In this document: positions 32,694-44,389 of the stretch, piece after piece
How the letters are laid out: every line of letters starts with the position of its first letter
Numbering within the stretch: position 1 is the stretch's first letter
Assembly (NCBI GenBank): GCA_036346225.1
Contig: JARFIW010001739.1
Coordinates: 12,007,001 to 12,071,000, forward strand
Length of the DNA: 64,000 nucleotides
DNA from: Platerodrilus igneus
Taxonomy: Eukaryota > Arthropoda > Insecta > Coleoptera > Lycidae
Direction: 5' to 3'
Program-made: the position numbers and the translations under genes
The notes under the pieces: model-generated
Told to the model about the DNA's origin: nothing
Database searches by the model: none
The model's input: the letters and a program-made list of their open reading frames with translations, nothing else

Positions 32694-34166
32694 CATATAG
32701 CTTACTTTTAGCTTGTCGGATTTCATTTGCCGTTAGAACTCCAGTAGATTTAAGTCGCTTTCTATTCAGATTATTTGCATATCTAAGCACCCACGCAGTA
32801 GTTCTAAAAGCACGTCGCCATTTTGAACATTTTTCAGTAATCGTAGCTATAGAGTTTGGATTTATTTCTATATGCGACATCTGAATTCGTAGTTCGTTAC
32901 GTGAATTCATTTTATTACCCCTTTGTTCCTCCTTTGGCCATTCACTTTTGGGTAAATACAAATATTTAGGACCAATGTACCATCGGTGCTGATCTGAAAC
33001 GCTTGGCAGCTTTGCCCATTTTGTTGGCTCGTCAGCCACGTTGCATTTAGTGGGTACCCAACGCCAGTTAGATATGCTGATTGTCTCTAAGATCTCTGCC
33101 ACTCTAAATGCCACTAATTGCTTATACTTTTTATGATCAGATCTTAGCCAACAAAGAACGTCATTAGAGTCTGATCAAAGCACCACTTTCTCTGGTTTCA
33201 ATGTATGTCCAGATAATACCGAATTGCAAAGTCGAGCACCAAGAACTGCAGCTTGCAATTCCATCCGGGGTACTGAGAGAGGCTGGAGCGGAGCTACTTT
33301 AGTTTTCGCGCATACTAAAGCACAATTTATTATATTAAGACTTTTATAACAAAAGTAAGCAGCGGCAGCAAACGCCGAATCGCTTGCATCAACAAATATG
33401 TGAAGCTGCATACTATCATATTGGTCACTAAAATAGCACTTCGGAATTCGAAGCTTTTGAATCGATGGTAGTAATTTAGTCCATCTTATCCATTTTGCAT
33501 TTTGTGCATCGTTTATAGGTTGATCCCATTCAATCTCTGATCGCCATATATCTTGTAAAAGTATTTTTATGTAGACTAAAAAGAATGATATCAAACCGAG
33601 GGGATCAAATACCATCATTAATATTTGTAGAACTTCACGTTTAGTTGGTCGACGCACCCAATGCAGAATGTCACGTTTGACTTGGCTAAATGTAAGAGGA
33701 AAGAAAAAGCAGTCGCTATCCGTGCTCCATTGCATGCCTAAAACCTTTGAACTATCATTCTTATTTTGTAAATTTAAATTTTTTGTTTGATGTTCGTTGT
33801 CTGTAGCGCCTAAACACGACAATACGAGTCTAGAATTTAACACCCAATTGCGGATGGTGAAACCAGCGTGACTGTGTATTCGAGCTATCTCTTTGGTTAC
33901 TGCAATGGTCTCGTCTTCCGTCTCAAAGCTGTCCAACCAATCATCCACATAATGGTTATTACGAATTGCGTTTACAGCTCGTGGACTTTCACTAGCAAAT
34001 TGTCGTGCGTTTTCGTCCTTAACATAATGAGCTATGCACGGAGAACAAGTAGCTCCAAACGTCATCACTTGCATAACAAAAATACCAATTTCTTGAGATT
34101 GGATCATTACGTCAAAGAAACCGCTGACTTTGTTGGTCTTCGGTTCGAATACCCACTTGATGGTAC
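32694..34166 (-). pseudogene. pol: BEL-B reverse transcriptase core and RNase H
   Basis: The minus strand continues from the BEL-A insertion point: a decayed EDQQSQRFL, then FVMQVMTFGATCSPCIAHYV, AIRNNHYVDDWLDSFE (YVDD box), a connection domain with TKREVLQILMMVFDPLGLIS, and RNase H with LHIFVDASDSAFAAAAYF and SVPRMELQAAVLGARL. Then VVL-stop-SDSNDVLCWLRSD, in which a Trp codon has probably become TGA near 33172, and NWRWVPTKCNVADEPTKW. A frameshift lies near 34110. The RNase H acidic residues are still visible. The segment joins 40592 upstream and 31344 downstream after removal of the two insertions. Confidence 0.9.
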
Positions 34167-34424
34167 TGTTACAGCTAGAAACTGTACTTTATTGTATTGT
34201 ATCTTATTATTGTAAAAGAAGGTAAATTTTAGTTTCATACCTGCATAAGGTTTGGGGTAAACGGGGAACAAAACGTTCTCTCTTTTCCTCAAGTAGTGTT
34301 AAGCAGAACGCGATGGTAACAGCATCTCGTTGTGGAGATGTCATTGTATACAGTTAAAATAATAAATAAAAAATTATCCTTAGATTTGCCTTTCATTGCT
34401 AAAGGTCGCTAAGATAATATTACA
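34167..34424 (+). mobile_element. BEL-A 5' LTR
   Basis: 258 bases, TGTTACAGCTAG to GATAATATTACA. By eye it differs from the 3' LTR at about 11 bases and two single-base indels, roughly 95% identity. The target duplication GGTAC is at 34162-34166. Confidence 0.95.
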
Positions 34425-34440
34425 TGGTCCTTGCCGGATG
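34425..34440 (+). promoter_or_regulatory. BEL-A primer binding site
   Basis: tggtccttgccggatg starts at the first base after the LTR with TGG, the complement of the CCA end of a tRNA. I could not assign the tRNA. Confidence 0.65.
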
Positions 34441-35039
34441 AACCTTTTTTGGTTTTTTTTTTGTTGTGGTGCATAATTAATTTGAAATTAATTACGTATA
34501 AGTGCAAAGGGATGAGCAAGTGGTTCATTTCTACAAGTTACATGAGCAACATTGATATCGAAGTATTGCAATAAGCAAACATCACGTGTGTGTCAAGTGT
34601 TTAATTGAGAGTGTGTAATAATTACAAATCTTGTATGATACAAAATTACTACAATAATTCAGTTCGTGGAAAAATTGGCGTCAGGCAAATTTTGTGTGTT
34701 TTAAAGCGGACAGTCGAACAAAACGCGGCAGGTAGGTTATAACGGTACATCCTACAAATTTGTATGGGCAAATTCGAAATAAAGACGACAACAAGAGTTT
34801 CGATACCTGGTTCTAAAGGGGTTGCGAGAATTCCTTACAATTGCTAAGTTGATGACACACACATTCCAAGGACACCTTTTAATTTCAAATGATTTAGAAA
34901 GCGACAGGTGAGTTCCTTACATTCATTCCACTTCCTAGAAATTTCGAACACTAGCACTAGGGTTAATTCATATTGGAATTTTTATAAATAACAATACATT
35001 TTGTGATAAGTAATAGTGCATTTTCTTTTTTTTTGCGTA
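34441..35039 (+). other. BEL-A leader
   Basis: About 600 bases from primer site to gag ATG, AT-rich with several short upstream ATGs. A gtgagttcc near 34908 resembles a splice donor. Nothing else was recognised. Confidence 0.5.
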
Positions 35040-37262
35040 ATGGCTACTGAATTAGAAAAGTTAATTAGATCTCGTGCAGCACTGAAAGCTCAAAATACAA
35101 GATTTGATTCCTATTTGCAAGGAGTTTTTAGTCAAAAGAATTTAACTAATGAAATCATTTTGCAAGTTCAATTAAGAGTAGATAAATTTGAAGATTTAAT
35201 TGAAAGGTTTAATGACGTTCAATTAAGCATTGAATGTTTGCAGGACAAAGTTGAAGGTAAAGTAGCAAATGAGGAGCGCGCAGAATTTGAAACTTCGTAT
35301 TTTAGATTACTTTCAGCTTCTAAACAACTTGTTTCTGATTTCAATGATAAGGTTAGCCAAGTAACACCTAATGAAAATAAAATAGTTAATTCTAGTATTA
35401 AATCAGGAAATGATATTAAACTGCCGCCTTTGCAAATTCCTATTTATGAAGGCTCATATGAGGAGTATAGTCAATTCCATGACATTTTTACGTCAGTTAT
35501 CGATTCAAACCCAAATTTAAGTGTCGTTCAAAAGCTATACTACTTGAAAAGCGCTGTTCGTGGAACCGCGGCAGAAACAATTCAGGCACTAAAAGTAAGT
35601 TCCAATAATTACACGGTAGCGTGGGATTTATTGCAAGAACGTTTTTTCAATAAAAGAGTAACTATATTTAGTCATTTAAAAGGTTTATTTGATTTGCCTC
35701 CAGTTCAAAAGGAAAATGGTACTAAAATTAGAAAGTTATTGGATTCTTATCAAAGACATTTGAGAGCCTTACAAGCTCTAGATGAAAATGTTCAAGGGTG
35801 GAACACCATACTGGTGTTTTTAATATCTCAAAAATTAGACCCAGCTAGTTATAGGGGTTTTGAGGAAACTCAATCGAAGGATAGGGTACCAAAATTGGAA
35901 GATCTTACGGAATTTTTAAAAAGGAAATGCGATTTGCTTGAAAAAATTCAGGACAATGTATCTGAAGCAAAGGTTACTAGATCTGGCGGAAAATCCAAAG
36001 TTCAAAGTCATTCATTTTTTAGTGCACAAGGCGAATGCGCATTTTGTAAAAAGAAAGATCGCCTAATTTACAGTTGCTCAAATTTTTTAAAATTGCCAAC
36101 AACCAAAAGGTCAAGCGAAGTGCAAAGGCTCAAGTTGTGTATGAATTGCATGAGGCCTAATCATTTTAGTAAAAATTGTAGATCGCAGAGATGTAAAAGG
36201 TGCGGTAAAAAACATAGTACTTTGCTGCATTATGAAACGGAATCGAATCCTGTAAGCAAAGAGGTAGATACAAAAGACGACACACCGATTGTGGGTGAAG
36301 TTGTTTTAAGTTCACAAGCGTTATCACAAAACGCAGTTGTACATAGAACTCTGCTTTCTACAGCTAGAGTAAAAATTTACGATAGAAATGGAAAAGTTCA
36401 TAACTGTAGGGCATTGTTAGATTGTGGTTCGCAGTCAAACTTCATGACAGTTGATTTGTGTAATCGGTTAAAGCTTGATAAAATAAAACATGATCTTCAA
36501 GTCACAGGTTTAGGTTCGATGAAATTTAGCATAAAATTTAAAACTGAAGCCACCATCGAATCTAATGCCAATGCATATTCTTGTAAAATATCGTGTCTTA
36601 TTGTTGATGAAATAGCGGGAAATATGTCAAATTTTGAATTTGATACTTCATCGTTTGATATTCCAAAAAACTTGAAATTGGCGGATCCAGAATATAATAG
36701 ACCTAATCAAGTACAACTACTTTTAGGGGCAGGTATATTTTGGGCGTTGCTCTCCACGGGCCAAATTAAGTTAGGCAGTAACAAACCTATTTTGCAAAAA
36801 ACCATGTTAGGTTGGATATTATCAGGTCAACTATTAGAAAATAAACATAACAGTGAAAACACCTTGCAGTGCAATTTTAGCTCGAATCTTCATGAGCAGT
36901 TTAAGGAGTTTTGGGAACTGGAGGAACCAGTTATGCCTTCTAGTTTTGAATCTAAGGAGGACCAAATGTGTGAACTACATTTTGTAAATACTTTCACAAA
37001 GGACGTTCACGGCGGGTTTATAGTGTCTATTCCTTTTAAAAAATCTCCTGAAGAATTTGGGGAATCTAAATCGGTGGCTCTTAAACGTTTTCTATCGTTA
37101 GAAAGGAAATTTTCAAAAAATGAGTTTTTGAAGCAAGAGTATGTAAAATTTATGAAGGAATATGAGGCGTTGGGTCATATTACAAAAATAAGTGAGATGG
37201 TTTCACATAAAGGTCCCACCTATTTTTTGCCACATCATGCTGTGTTAAAAGAGGGCAGTTAG
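35040..37262 (+). CDS. gag-pol: BEL-A gag, protease and start of RT
   Basis: The ATG at 35040 (MATELEKLIRSRAALKAQN) is the best start; the frame is open 8 codons upstream but only from a GTG. It is 740 codons long. The N-terminal third is helical; residues near 140-290 are the DUF1759-type Gag domain (LPPLQIPIYEGSYEEYSQFH). Zinc-binding region: CAFCKKKD near residue 330, then CMNCMRPNHFSKNC (CCHC) near 366. Protease: ALLDCGSQSNFM near 460 with catalytic Asp. It then enters the pol linker (LGAGIFWALLSTGQIKLG, GWILSGQL) and the RT start (GPTYFLPHHAVLKEGS), where TAG at 37260 interrupts one codon before the family motif R-V-V-F-D-G-S-A. Otherwise no defects in this part. Confidence 0.93.
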   Translation: MATELEKLIRSRAALKAQNTRFDSYLQGVFSQKNLTNEIILQVQLRVDKFEDLIERFNDVQLSIECLQDKVEGKVANEERAEFETSYFRLLSASKQLVSDFNDKVSQVTPNENKIVNSSIKSGNDIKLPPLQIPIYEGSYEEYSQFHDIFTSVIDSNPNLSVVQKLYYLKSAVRGTAAETIQALKVSSNNYTVAWDLLQERFFNKRVTIFSHLKGLFDLPPVQKENGTKIRKLLDSYQRHLRALQALDENVQGWNTILVFLISQKLDPASYRGFEETQSKDRVPKLEDLTEFLKRKCDLLEKIQDNVSEAKVTRSGGKSKVQSHSFFSAQGECAFCKKKDRLIYSCSNFLKLPTTKRSSEVQRLKLCMNCMRPNHFSKNCRSQRCKRCGKKHSTLLHYETESNPVSKEVDTKDDTPIVGEVVLSSQALSQNAVVHRTLLSTARVKIYDRNGKVHNCRALLDCGSQSNFMTVDLCNRLKLDKIKHDLQVTGLGSMKFSIKFKTEATIESNANAYSCKISCLIVDEIAGNMSNFEFDTSSFDIPKNLKLADPEYNRPNQVQLLLGAGIFWALLSTGQIKLGSNKPILQKTMLGWILSGQLLENKHNSENTLQCNFSSNLHEQFKEFWELEEPVMPSSFESKEDQMCELHFVNTFTKDVHGGFIVSIPFKKSPEEFGESKSVALKRFLSLERKFSKNEFLKQEYVKFMKEYEALGHITKISEMVSHKGPTYFLPHHAVLKEGS

Positions 37263-38488
37263 ACCTCAAAAATTCGTGTAGTTTTTGATGGTTCTGCGCG
37301 TACCAGTTCAGGTTTATCATTAAACGACTTACAAATGGTAGGTCCGGTTTTGCAGGATGATTTGTTATCGATTTTGTTAAGATTTAGAATTCATTCAGTG
37401 GTTTTAACTGCAGATATCGCTAAAATGTACCGTCAGGTTCTAATTAAACTCGAAGAAAGGTATTTACAACAAATTTTTTGGAGGGAGGACGTACTAGAGC
37501 CTATAAAAATATATACTTTAAATACGGTAACATACGGTACAGCATCAGGGTCTTATTTAGCAATTCGTGCATTGCAACAAATCGGGCATGAATGTAAAGA
37601 GACAAATCCAGAAGTTTCCAAAGTCATTTTGAATTTATTATACGTAGATGATTTGTTAATGGGTACCAATTCTGTAAAAGAGGCATTAGAGATTCAAAAG
37701 GGATTAGCGGAAGTCCTAAGAACAGGGAAGTTTGAACTCAGAAAGTGGAATTCAAACGAGCGTTCTATTTTAGAGCATATTAAAATCAGGAATCCTTCTG
37801 AGGAATATCTAGAAATTGGCAGTTCGGAAAGCACAAAAACTTTGGGATTATTTTGGTCATCAAACGGCGATTATTTAACATATAGAGTGAAGCAAATTAG
37901 TTCTGCAAAGTTTATTTCAAAAAGAAGTATTCTGTCTGATATTGCACAGATTTTCGATCCGCTGGGATTACTAACACCATGTATCATCATAGCAAAAATG
38001 ATAATGCAAAAATTGTGGCAATATAAATTGAGTTGGGATGAATCTATTCCTGCAGAATTGCATACAAAGTGGAAAAACTTTCGGGATAATCTCTCGAATG
38101 TAAACAAAGCTCGTTTACCAAGACAAGTTACAATTTCGAACAGTGTCGAAATTGAATTGCATGGATTTTCAGATGCAGCGCAACATGCCTATGCTGCAGC
38201 TGTGTATATCAGATCGGTTGATGGAAATGGAAATACTCTAGTTAGGTTATTATGCGCAAAAACTAAAGTATCTCCTCTAAAGGTAATCACAATCCCTAGG
38301 TTAGAATTGTGTGGTGCACTAACTTTGAGTCAATTGGTTGATAGAGTTATTAAAATATTAGATTTAAAGATTGATAAATGTTTTTATTGGTGTGATTCAG
38401 AAATCGTACTTTCGTGGATTAAGAGCGAACCAAGTCGCTTAAAAACATTTGTCGCAAATAGAATAAATAACTCAGATTCAATCATTAC
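37263..38488 (+). pseudogene. pol: BEL-A reverse transcriptase and RNase H
   Basis: In the same frame as gag after the single TAG: KIRVVFDGSARTSSGLSLND, then VLTADIAKMYRQV, NLLYVDDLLMG (YVDD at 37641), the connection region (IAQIFDPLGLLTPC) and RNase H with ELHGFSDAAQHAYAAAVYI, TIPRLELCGALTLSQL and FYWCDSEIVLSWIKSE. The RT aspartates (D of ADIAKMYR and the YVDD pair) and the RNase H D, E, D are kept. The frame ends near 38490 in a one-base shift. Confidence 0.93.
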
Positions 38489-40208
38489 GTAAACGATTGG
38501 TTATATGTTAATTCAAAAGATAATCCTGCGGACTTAGTTTCTCGTGGTATTGCTCCAGAAAAAATCTTAAATCAAGATATTTGGTGGTCTGGTCCATTTT
38601 GGCTTTCTTTTCCGCAGTGTGAGTGGCCTATAAAACAAATTTCATTATTGCAAAATAACCAGGAGTTACTAGAGGTAAAGGGTGTAACTTGTTTGCTAGT
38701 AAACGAACAATTCATGTCATTTAAGAATTTTTCTACATTTAATAAGGCTAAACGCATAATGGCATATTGCAGTAGGTTCATATGTAATATAAGGTTAGGA
38801 GCTGTAAACAAAAACATTGGGCCTCTTATCGTGCAAGAGGTTCTAGAAGCCGAAATTATTGTAGTAAAATTGGTGCAACAAGAAGTATATGCCCAAGAAA
38901 TTTTAAAATTAAAACAAAAATTGTCAGTTTCAAATACGAGCAAACTAGTGTCATTAAATCCTTTTATAGATGCGAAAGGGCTACTAAGAGTAGGTGGAAG
39001 ATTAGATTCCTCATTGTATAGTTACGATAAAAAGCACCCAATAATATTGCCTAATAAGCATGTATTAAATAAATTAATAATGTTTGATTATCACATCTCA
39101 TTACTGCATTCTGGCGCGCAAACATTGTTAGCTTCTATGCGTGAGAAGTATTGGCCTATTAATGGTAAAAATCAAGCCAAAGGTATTGTGAGATCATCTG
39201 TTAAGTGTTTCAGAGTTAGACCCACGGGAATAAAATATTTAATGGGTAATTTACCTGCGGCTAGAGTAAAACAAGCATATCCGTTTGAAAATTGCGGAGT
39301 AGATTATGCCGGTCCATTTGAACTACGAACTCACAAAGGTCGAGGGTATAAGTCTTACAAGGCATATGTGTATTTATTTGTTTGCATGGCAACCAAAGCT
39401 GTTCATTTAGAGGCCGTGACCGATTTAACCACGGAAGCGTTCATAGCTACATTAAGGCGCTTTTCTGGTCGTAGAGGCAAACACTCACACATTTATAGTG
39501 ACAATGGCACCAATTTTGTGGGTGCAAATAGGGAATTGCAAGAGCTGGCTGAGTATTTATCAAATGAAATTACTCAAAATCAATTAAATGAAGAATCAGC
39601 AACGTTAGGTATTACTTGGCATTTTATTCCTGCACGTTCACCAAATTTTGGAGGCATTTGGGAGGCTGGGATAAAGTCCACTAAATCACATTTAGTTAGA
39701 GTTTTAAGTAATGTTTCCTTAACTTATGAATTTTTTTCTACAGTCCTAGTACAAATACAAGCGGTGCTTAACTCCCGACCTCTATCCCCATTATCTGATG
39801 ATCCAACCTACCCAGATCCTTTAACACCCGCTCATTTTTTAATCAGTCGAAAATTAACGACGGTGCCTGGTCCAAGCCTATCACACATTAGCGAAAACCG
39901 TTTAAATCTGTATCAGCACATGCAAACAATGGTTCAGCATTTTTGGCGTCGCTGGTCAACTGAATATATTTCTGAGCTGCAGCAGCGACAAAAATGGCGT
40001 CAAGTGGGACAGCATTCAATCAAGGTTGGTGATATGGTAGTGATTAAAGATGATAAAACTCCCCTCAATGGAATATGGGAAGGATTGCTGAAGTGTTTCC
40101 TGGTAAAGACGCTATCGTTCGCGTTGTTTCAGTGCGAACCAATCATGGTGTTGTAAAAGTTTCATTGGCTAAGATTTGTATTTTGCCTATCAAGGACAAT
40201 TTGCCTTG
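38489..40208 (+). pseudogene. pol: BEL-A integrase and C-terminal domain
   Basis: After the frameshift: VNDWLYVNSKDNPADLVSRG (end of RNase H), a spacer, then the integrase zinc region DYHISLLHSGAQ...SSVKCFR, where the first Cys of the CxxC pair is Ser. Catalytic residues are all present: Asp in CGVDYAGPF (39302), Asp in IYSDNGTNFVGA (39500) and Glu in GIWEAGIKSTKSH (39662). The C-terminal domain has NSRPLSPLSDD, FWRRWSTEYISELQQRQKW and VGDMVVIKDDKTPLNG. A second shift near 40078 leads to FPGKDAIVRVVSVRTNHGVV and a stop at 40206. The enzyme would insert the element; two shifts block it. Confidence 0.93.
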
Positions 40209-40299
40209 AACATGTATTTTACTTATATATAACATGCATATTTGTTCTCAATTATGTATTAATATTGTTTCTTGTTTCCTTTTTTTCTTTGATACGTTC

Positions 40300-40328
40300 A
40301 ATATTTAAGTTTTGGGGTGGGGTCAGTA
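40300..40328 (+). promoter_or_regulatory. BEL-A polypurine tract
   Basis: ggggtggggtcagta directly precedes the 3' LTR, the expected plus-strand primer. Confidence 0.75.
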
Positions 40329-40586
40329 TGTTACAGCTAGAAACTGTACTTTATTGTATTGTATCTTATTATTGCAAAAGAATGTAAATTTTAGTTTCAT
40401 ACCTGCATAAGGGTTGGGGTAAAACGGGGAACAAAACGCTCTCCCTTTCCTCAAGTAGTGTTAAGAAGAACGCGATGGTAACAGCATCTCGTTGTGGAGA
40501 TGCCATTGTATACAGTTAAAGTAATAATTAAAGAATTATCCTTAGATTTGCCTTTTATTGCTAAAGGTCGCTAAGATAATATTACA
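40329..40586 (+). mobile_element. BEL-A 3' LTR
   Basis: 258 bases, same ends as the 5' LTR, followed by GGTAC (40587-40591), the second copy of the 5-bp target duplication. Together with 34162-34166 this defines a complete insertion of 6420 bp into BEL-B. Confidence 0.95.
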
Positions 40587-40591
40587 GGTAC

Positions 40592-41040
40592 ATTTCTTTG
40601 ATGTCACCCGCAATTGCAAATTTCTTTTGTCGAAATCTATACAAAATTTCCAACAGTGAACATAGCAAGTCGGGTCCTTTCAAAAGCACTGAATTTAAAG
40701 ACACTCCAGAAACTTCTGCTGCAGCATCCCAAACTAACCGTACTTTTTCCGGCTTGTTTTGATTCGCTACAGGGAACATTGGTAGGTACCAGGTTTTAGG
40801 CGTTCTATTTTCGACCTCGTCGGAATTCAGCTTGCGTGCGTACCTGTTAGCGATATAGTTTTGCATTTGTAGTTTTATATTAGCCGCAAGCTTAGGATCT
40901 TTCACTAATTTTCGTTCAAGACACAATAGTCTGCTAGTGGCCATAGGAAGGTTGTCCGGAAATATTATGTTATCATGTCGCCATAGGATACCAGTTTCAT
41001 ATCTGTTCTCTAGTTTCTTGGTCGTGCAACGTAATATTTC
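40592..41040 (-). pseudogene. pol: BEL-B reverse transcriptase, N-terminal part
   Basis: The minus strand reads AKEILRCTTKKLENRYETGI, LWRHDNIIFPDNLPMATSRL, then NRTPKTWYLPMFPVANQNKP, EKVRLVWDAAAEVSGVSLNS and FAIAGDIKEMY. This is the BEL/Pao pre-RT and fingers region. It is cut at GDIKEMY by BEL-A and resumes as HQVGIRTED at 34166. Upstream gag and protease of BEL-B are absent; the frame is instead joined in frame to a Penelope-like C-terminus (CIESFYIIRKFIPINKL). Confidence 0.9.
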
Positions 41041-41880
41041 TTTAGCAAGTTTATTAATAGGGATAAATTTCCTAATGATATAAAACGATTCTATGCACAA
41101 TCTGGTCTTATAATTGGGTTCGCTGTCAAAAAGATGGTTTTATGGAATAATGGTGTATGTTTTGTTAAAAAAACATGTGAAGACAATGCATATTTAGCGC
41201 GAGTTTTTTCGGCAATCATTCCTGTGTTGGGTTAAACTACTTTTTAACCACTGACTCGTTTTCCCAATGTAACTATTATTGCAGCTACATTTAATCTTGT
41301 AGACGATGTTACTCGTTAATAATTTTGGAGTACGATCCTTTAACTTTGTGAATAAACTTTGGATGAAACTGTTATATTCATAGACGATAGTCATCTCAGG
41401 TTGTTTAAGCAATCTTACCAATAACAGAGATAAAGTTTGTATTTAAGAAAGATTTTTATATGTCACGTCAGTTTTAGTAGTGTTCAGAATTAGGAAATTA
41501 ATGTAAATTAACTTGTTTAGCATTCTTTTTGAATAACCATTGTTTAATAAAGTGTCTACCAATAATTTCTTGTTTTTCTTAATAAATTAAGGCTTCGATT
41601 GTGTTCAATGCGATAACGAAGGACTTTTACAGTGTTGACTTTGTGTTGTGTAGAGTGATTGGATTGAAAATTCAGATACCTACCAGAATTAGTTAGTTTA
41701 GTGTACCCATCAAAAATTAGACGATTGTTTCAGCCCCTGATGACAAGAACATCAGGAACAGGTAATTTGCTATAAGTAAACTTAAGGTGTTCATTAAAGC
41801 CATTAAATGTTGTGACAATTTGGTCAACATTTGCTCGTTGCCACCTCAATATGTTTATTACTTGTAAATAGATAATTTGA
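41041..41880 (-). pseudogene. Penelope-like element: RT end and GIY-YIG endonuclease
   Basis: The minus strand reads DQIVTTFNGFNEHLKFTYSK, VPDVLVIRG, GRYLNFQSNHSTQHKV, VLRYRIEHNRSL, LLNNGYSKRMLNK, then SNIVYKIKCSCNNSYIGKTS and LTQHRNDC, AKYALSSHVFLTKHTPLF and LCIESFYIIRKFIPINKL. This is the order of the RT C-terminus, linker and GIY-YIG nuclease of Penelope-like elements; VYKI.C..SYIGKT is the GIY-YIG core. Stops near 41733 and 41450 and shifts near 41190 and 41115 inactivate it. The RT YVDD region upstream is not recognisable. Confidence 0.82.
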
Positions 41881-42693
41881 TTTTAGCACTTTTAAGTCAG
41901 CGCTCGTGGCGCTTTGACCTTTATAAAAATTTCTACAATGTCGTTGATCAACTACATTGACACAGGATAAAACAAGAATATTAAAATTATCCAGAAAAGT
42001 TTTAAAGAAAATTTTGTGATTTACATATAAAATATTTTTAGGTTTTTCTAATAATTAATAAGGATTAGGTGAAGATTGTATTAATACGTAAGTAGTAATA
42101 AGTTCAATTTATAAAAAACACTCACGTTTATTGAGTAACCGTTTAATAAAATCGAGTATAACGATGCAGATCAACGTGCACGAGATAACATCGAAGTTAT
42201 CAATGTATACATAACCCTCGAAAACTTGTTGAAATTGACATTAGCACGTCTGTTCCTGCTTACCAACGGCACTTCCTGCGCGCTTATTGTTTAACTTACA
42301 TTTCTATATTGCACAACTTCGTTTTAGTTAGAGGTGTTTTCCGTTTACTTAGTAACCTCTTTTCTCTGAACAAGTTTGGAGCGCTAGGAGCACGTTCATA
42401 TTATATTATGTTTGTTAGTGTCTACAACCCTCGAGAAAAGCAAACGCAAAATTAATGTTTGATATTATTAAAGCATTTCGGAGTTTTCGAGCTCTTCGCA
42501 TAGCGGAAAAGGGATATTGCAAGGCAATATACGTGTAATGTACTGCATGTATATGCAACACGGGACTATTGTTACCCACAAATATGCACAATTAGATAAT
42601 CCTTTAAATCTGTATAGGACTGTTTGTACTATACGTTATTGCAGAATGTTCCTAATTCTTGCACTGCAAAATCGTGTGTAAAATATATAGTAA
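41881..42693. other. Unassigned stretch
   Basis: No motif was recognised. It may include the remaining 5' part of the Penelope-like insert. Confidence 0.35.
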
Positions 42694-44389
42694 TTGCAGT
42701 TGTTTTGTTTCACGCGCATTCCACAATATTTTATTGACGGATGTATAAAATCATCACTCAAAAAAATTGGAATCAATAAAGGAGTAAACCCTATAGTAGG
42801 CGACAAAGAATACTACTATAGCAAGCCTGCTTATCGTAAAAGGCCATTAAAAAGCGCAGCAAACCTGCTGTCTAAAAAATATTGGAAGAAAGTCGGTTGG
42901 TCTCGGGCGATCCTCAATAATTTACAAGGTTGTTGGGGGTTGGCCGTGACGGATGCGGCTTTTTGCTAAAACCTTTAAAAATTGCGTTGTGGAAAGATAT
43001 AGGAACCTACCACAATATTTCCCAGGTATGCGTGACCTAAAACACGAACTATGTATGATGGAGGGTTCACAAGAAAAATTCTTGTCCGGAGGTAAAATAC
43101 CCCCTTATTCGGATCTCCGTGAGGGGGTACTTGGGACTCGCCATCGTAAGAATTTAAGGCAACGGTTCGATTTAGTGATAGGGACTAGGAATATAAGGTC
43201 ATTACTTAGAGTAAATAAGTTAACAAATTTATTAGCCGAAATGACAAAGAAAAGCTGGACATTTTAGGTATTAGTGAGGTGAGATGGCGAGATAGTAATG
43301 ACTTTTGGAAAGATAATTATAGAGTAATTACAACTTTATCAACTAATGGACAGGTAAGGGTTGGAACAGTGTTAGGTAAAAGATTAGGACGTAAAGTTAA
43401 AAAGTACTTAAAATTTAGTGATAGAATAACTATGGTTAGATTGAGTACGAAACCTACAGATACTGTTTTAGTACTGGTTTACACGCCAACAAATCAGTAC
43501 GAGAATAAGAAAGTAGAAAAGGTATTCGAGGATGTAAATAGTATAGCGAGAAAAGTAAAGGGAGATGGGAATTTAACAGTTATGAGAGATTTTAATGCGT
43601 CAGTGGGAGAAGGTAGTGAGGGAAAAATGGTAGGAAAATTTGGGTATGGTAGCCGAAATGATAGAGGAGAAGGAGTAGTTGATTTTTGCCAGGAACGTAG
43701 ATTAGTAACTGTAAACACCCTACTCAAACAACATGTTAGAAGAAAATGTACCTGAAAAACGCCAGGTGATAGGGCTAGATACCAAATAGATTATATTTTA
43801 GTTAAACAAAAGATTTAGAAACCAAATTAGTAACTGTCGTATTTATCTAGGGGCTGACATAAATAGCGATCATAACTTAGTTAAAATGAAGTGAAAACTA
43901 AAAATAAAAAAATTGAGAAAGGTTAAGAGAGAGGGATGGGATCTAGATAGGCTTAATGATAGTGAGGTAAAAAAGGAATATAAACAAGTATTAGATAATA
44001 AGATCAAAGATATAGCCATACGAGGGAACGTAGAAAATAGATGGAAAGAAATAAAAAGAGCTGTACATGATACAGCAACACAGACTATAGGTAACAAAAA
44101 ATAGAAGCGAGAAAACCCTAGGTAACAAAGGCGATCTTAGAATTAATAGAGAATAAAAGAAAGCTTAAATCTTTTAAAGAATTGGATAGTGAGAGCACGC
44201 AAAAATATAATAGAGTTAGAAATAAGATAGTACATGAGTGTAGAAAAGCTAGAAATAAATGGATGAGGTAGAATTGTAAGAGAATACAAGATGATTTGAG
44301 AGTAGATAAGACAGACAGGGCTTACAGGGCAGTTAAAAAGTTTTTCGGGAAAGATAGGAAAAAATATAATGGTATTAAATATGATAACA
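42694..44389 (+). pseudogene. RTE LINE C: leader, endonuclease and linker
   Basis: The leader block GGAGGTAAAATACCCCCTTA (43091) and ttcggatctcc match LINE A. The endonuclease starts near 43171 (GTRNIRSLLRVNKLTNLL), shifts frame at about 43256, then ILGISEVRWRDSNDFWKDNY, LVLVYTPTNQYENKK, VMRDFNASVGEG (family GDFNA with Gly to Arg) and DFCQERRLVTVNTLL; a TGA at 43753 is followed by RYQIDYILVKQ. The linker reads KAILELIENKRKLKSFKELD, RVRNKIVHECRKARNKWMR, stop, RIQDDLRVDKTDRAYRAVKK. An upstream 91-codon frame (42694-42966) has no known domain. LINE C breaks at 44389 at the Gypsy LTR and resumes at 50306. Confidence 0.88.

Noticed and set aside
41739..41760. CTGATGA with a perfect 7-bp inverted repeat, hammerhead-like
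   Set aside because: It lies antisense to the conserved VPDVLVIRG segment of the Penelope-like RT and lacks the GAAA element after the stem.
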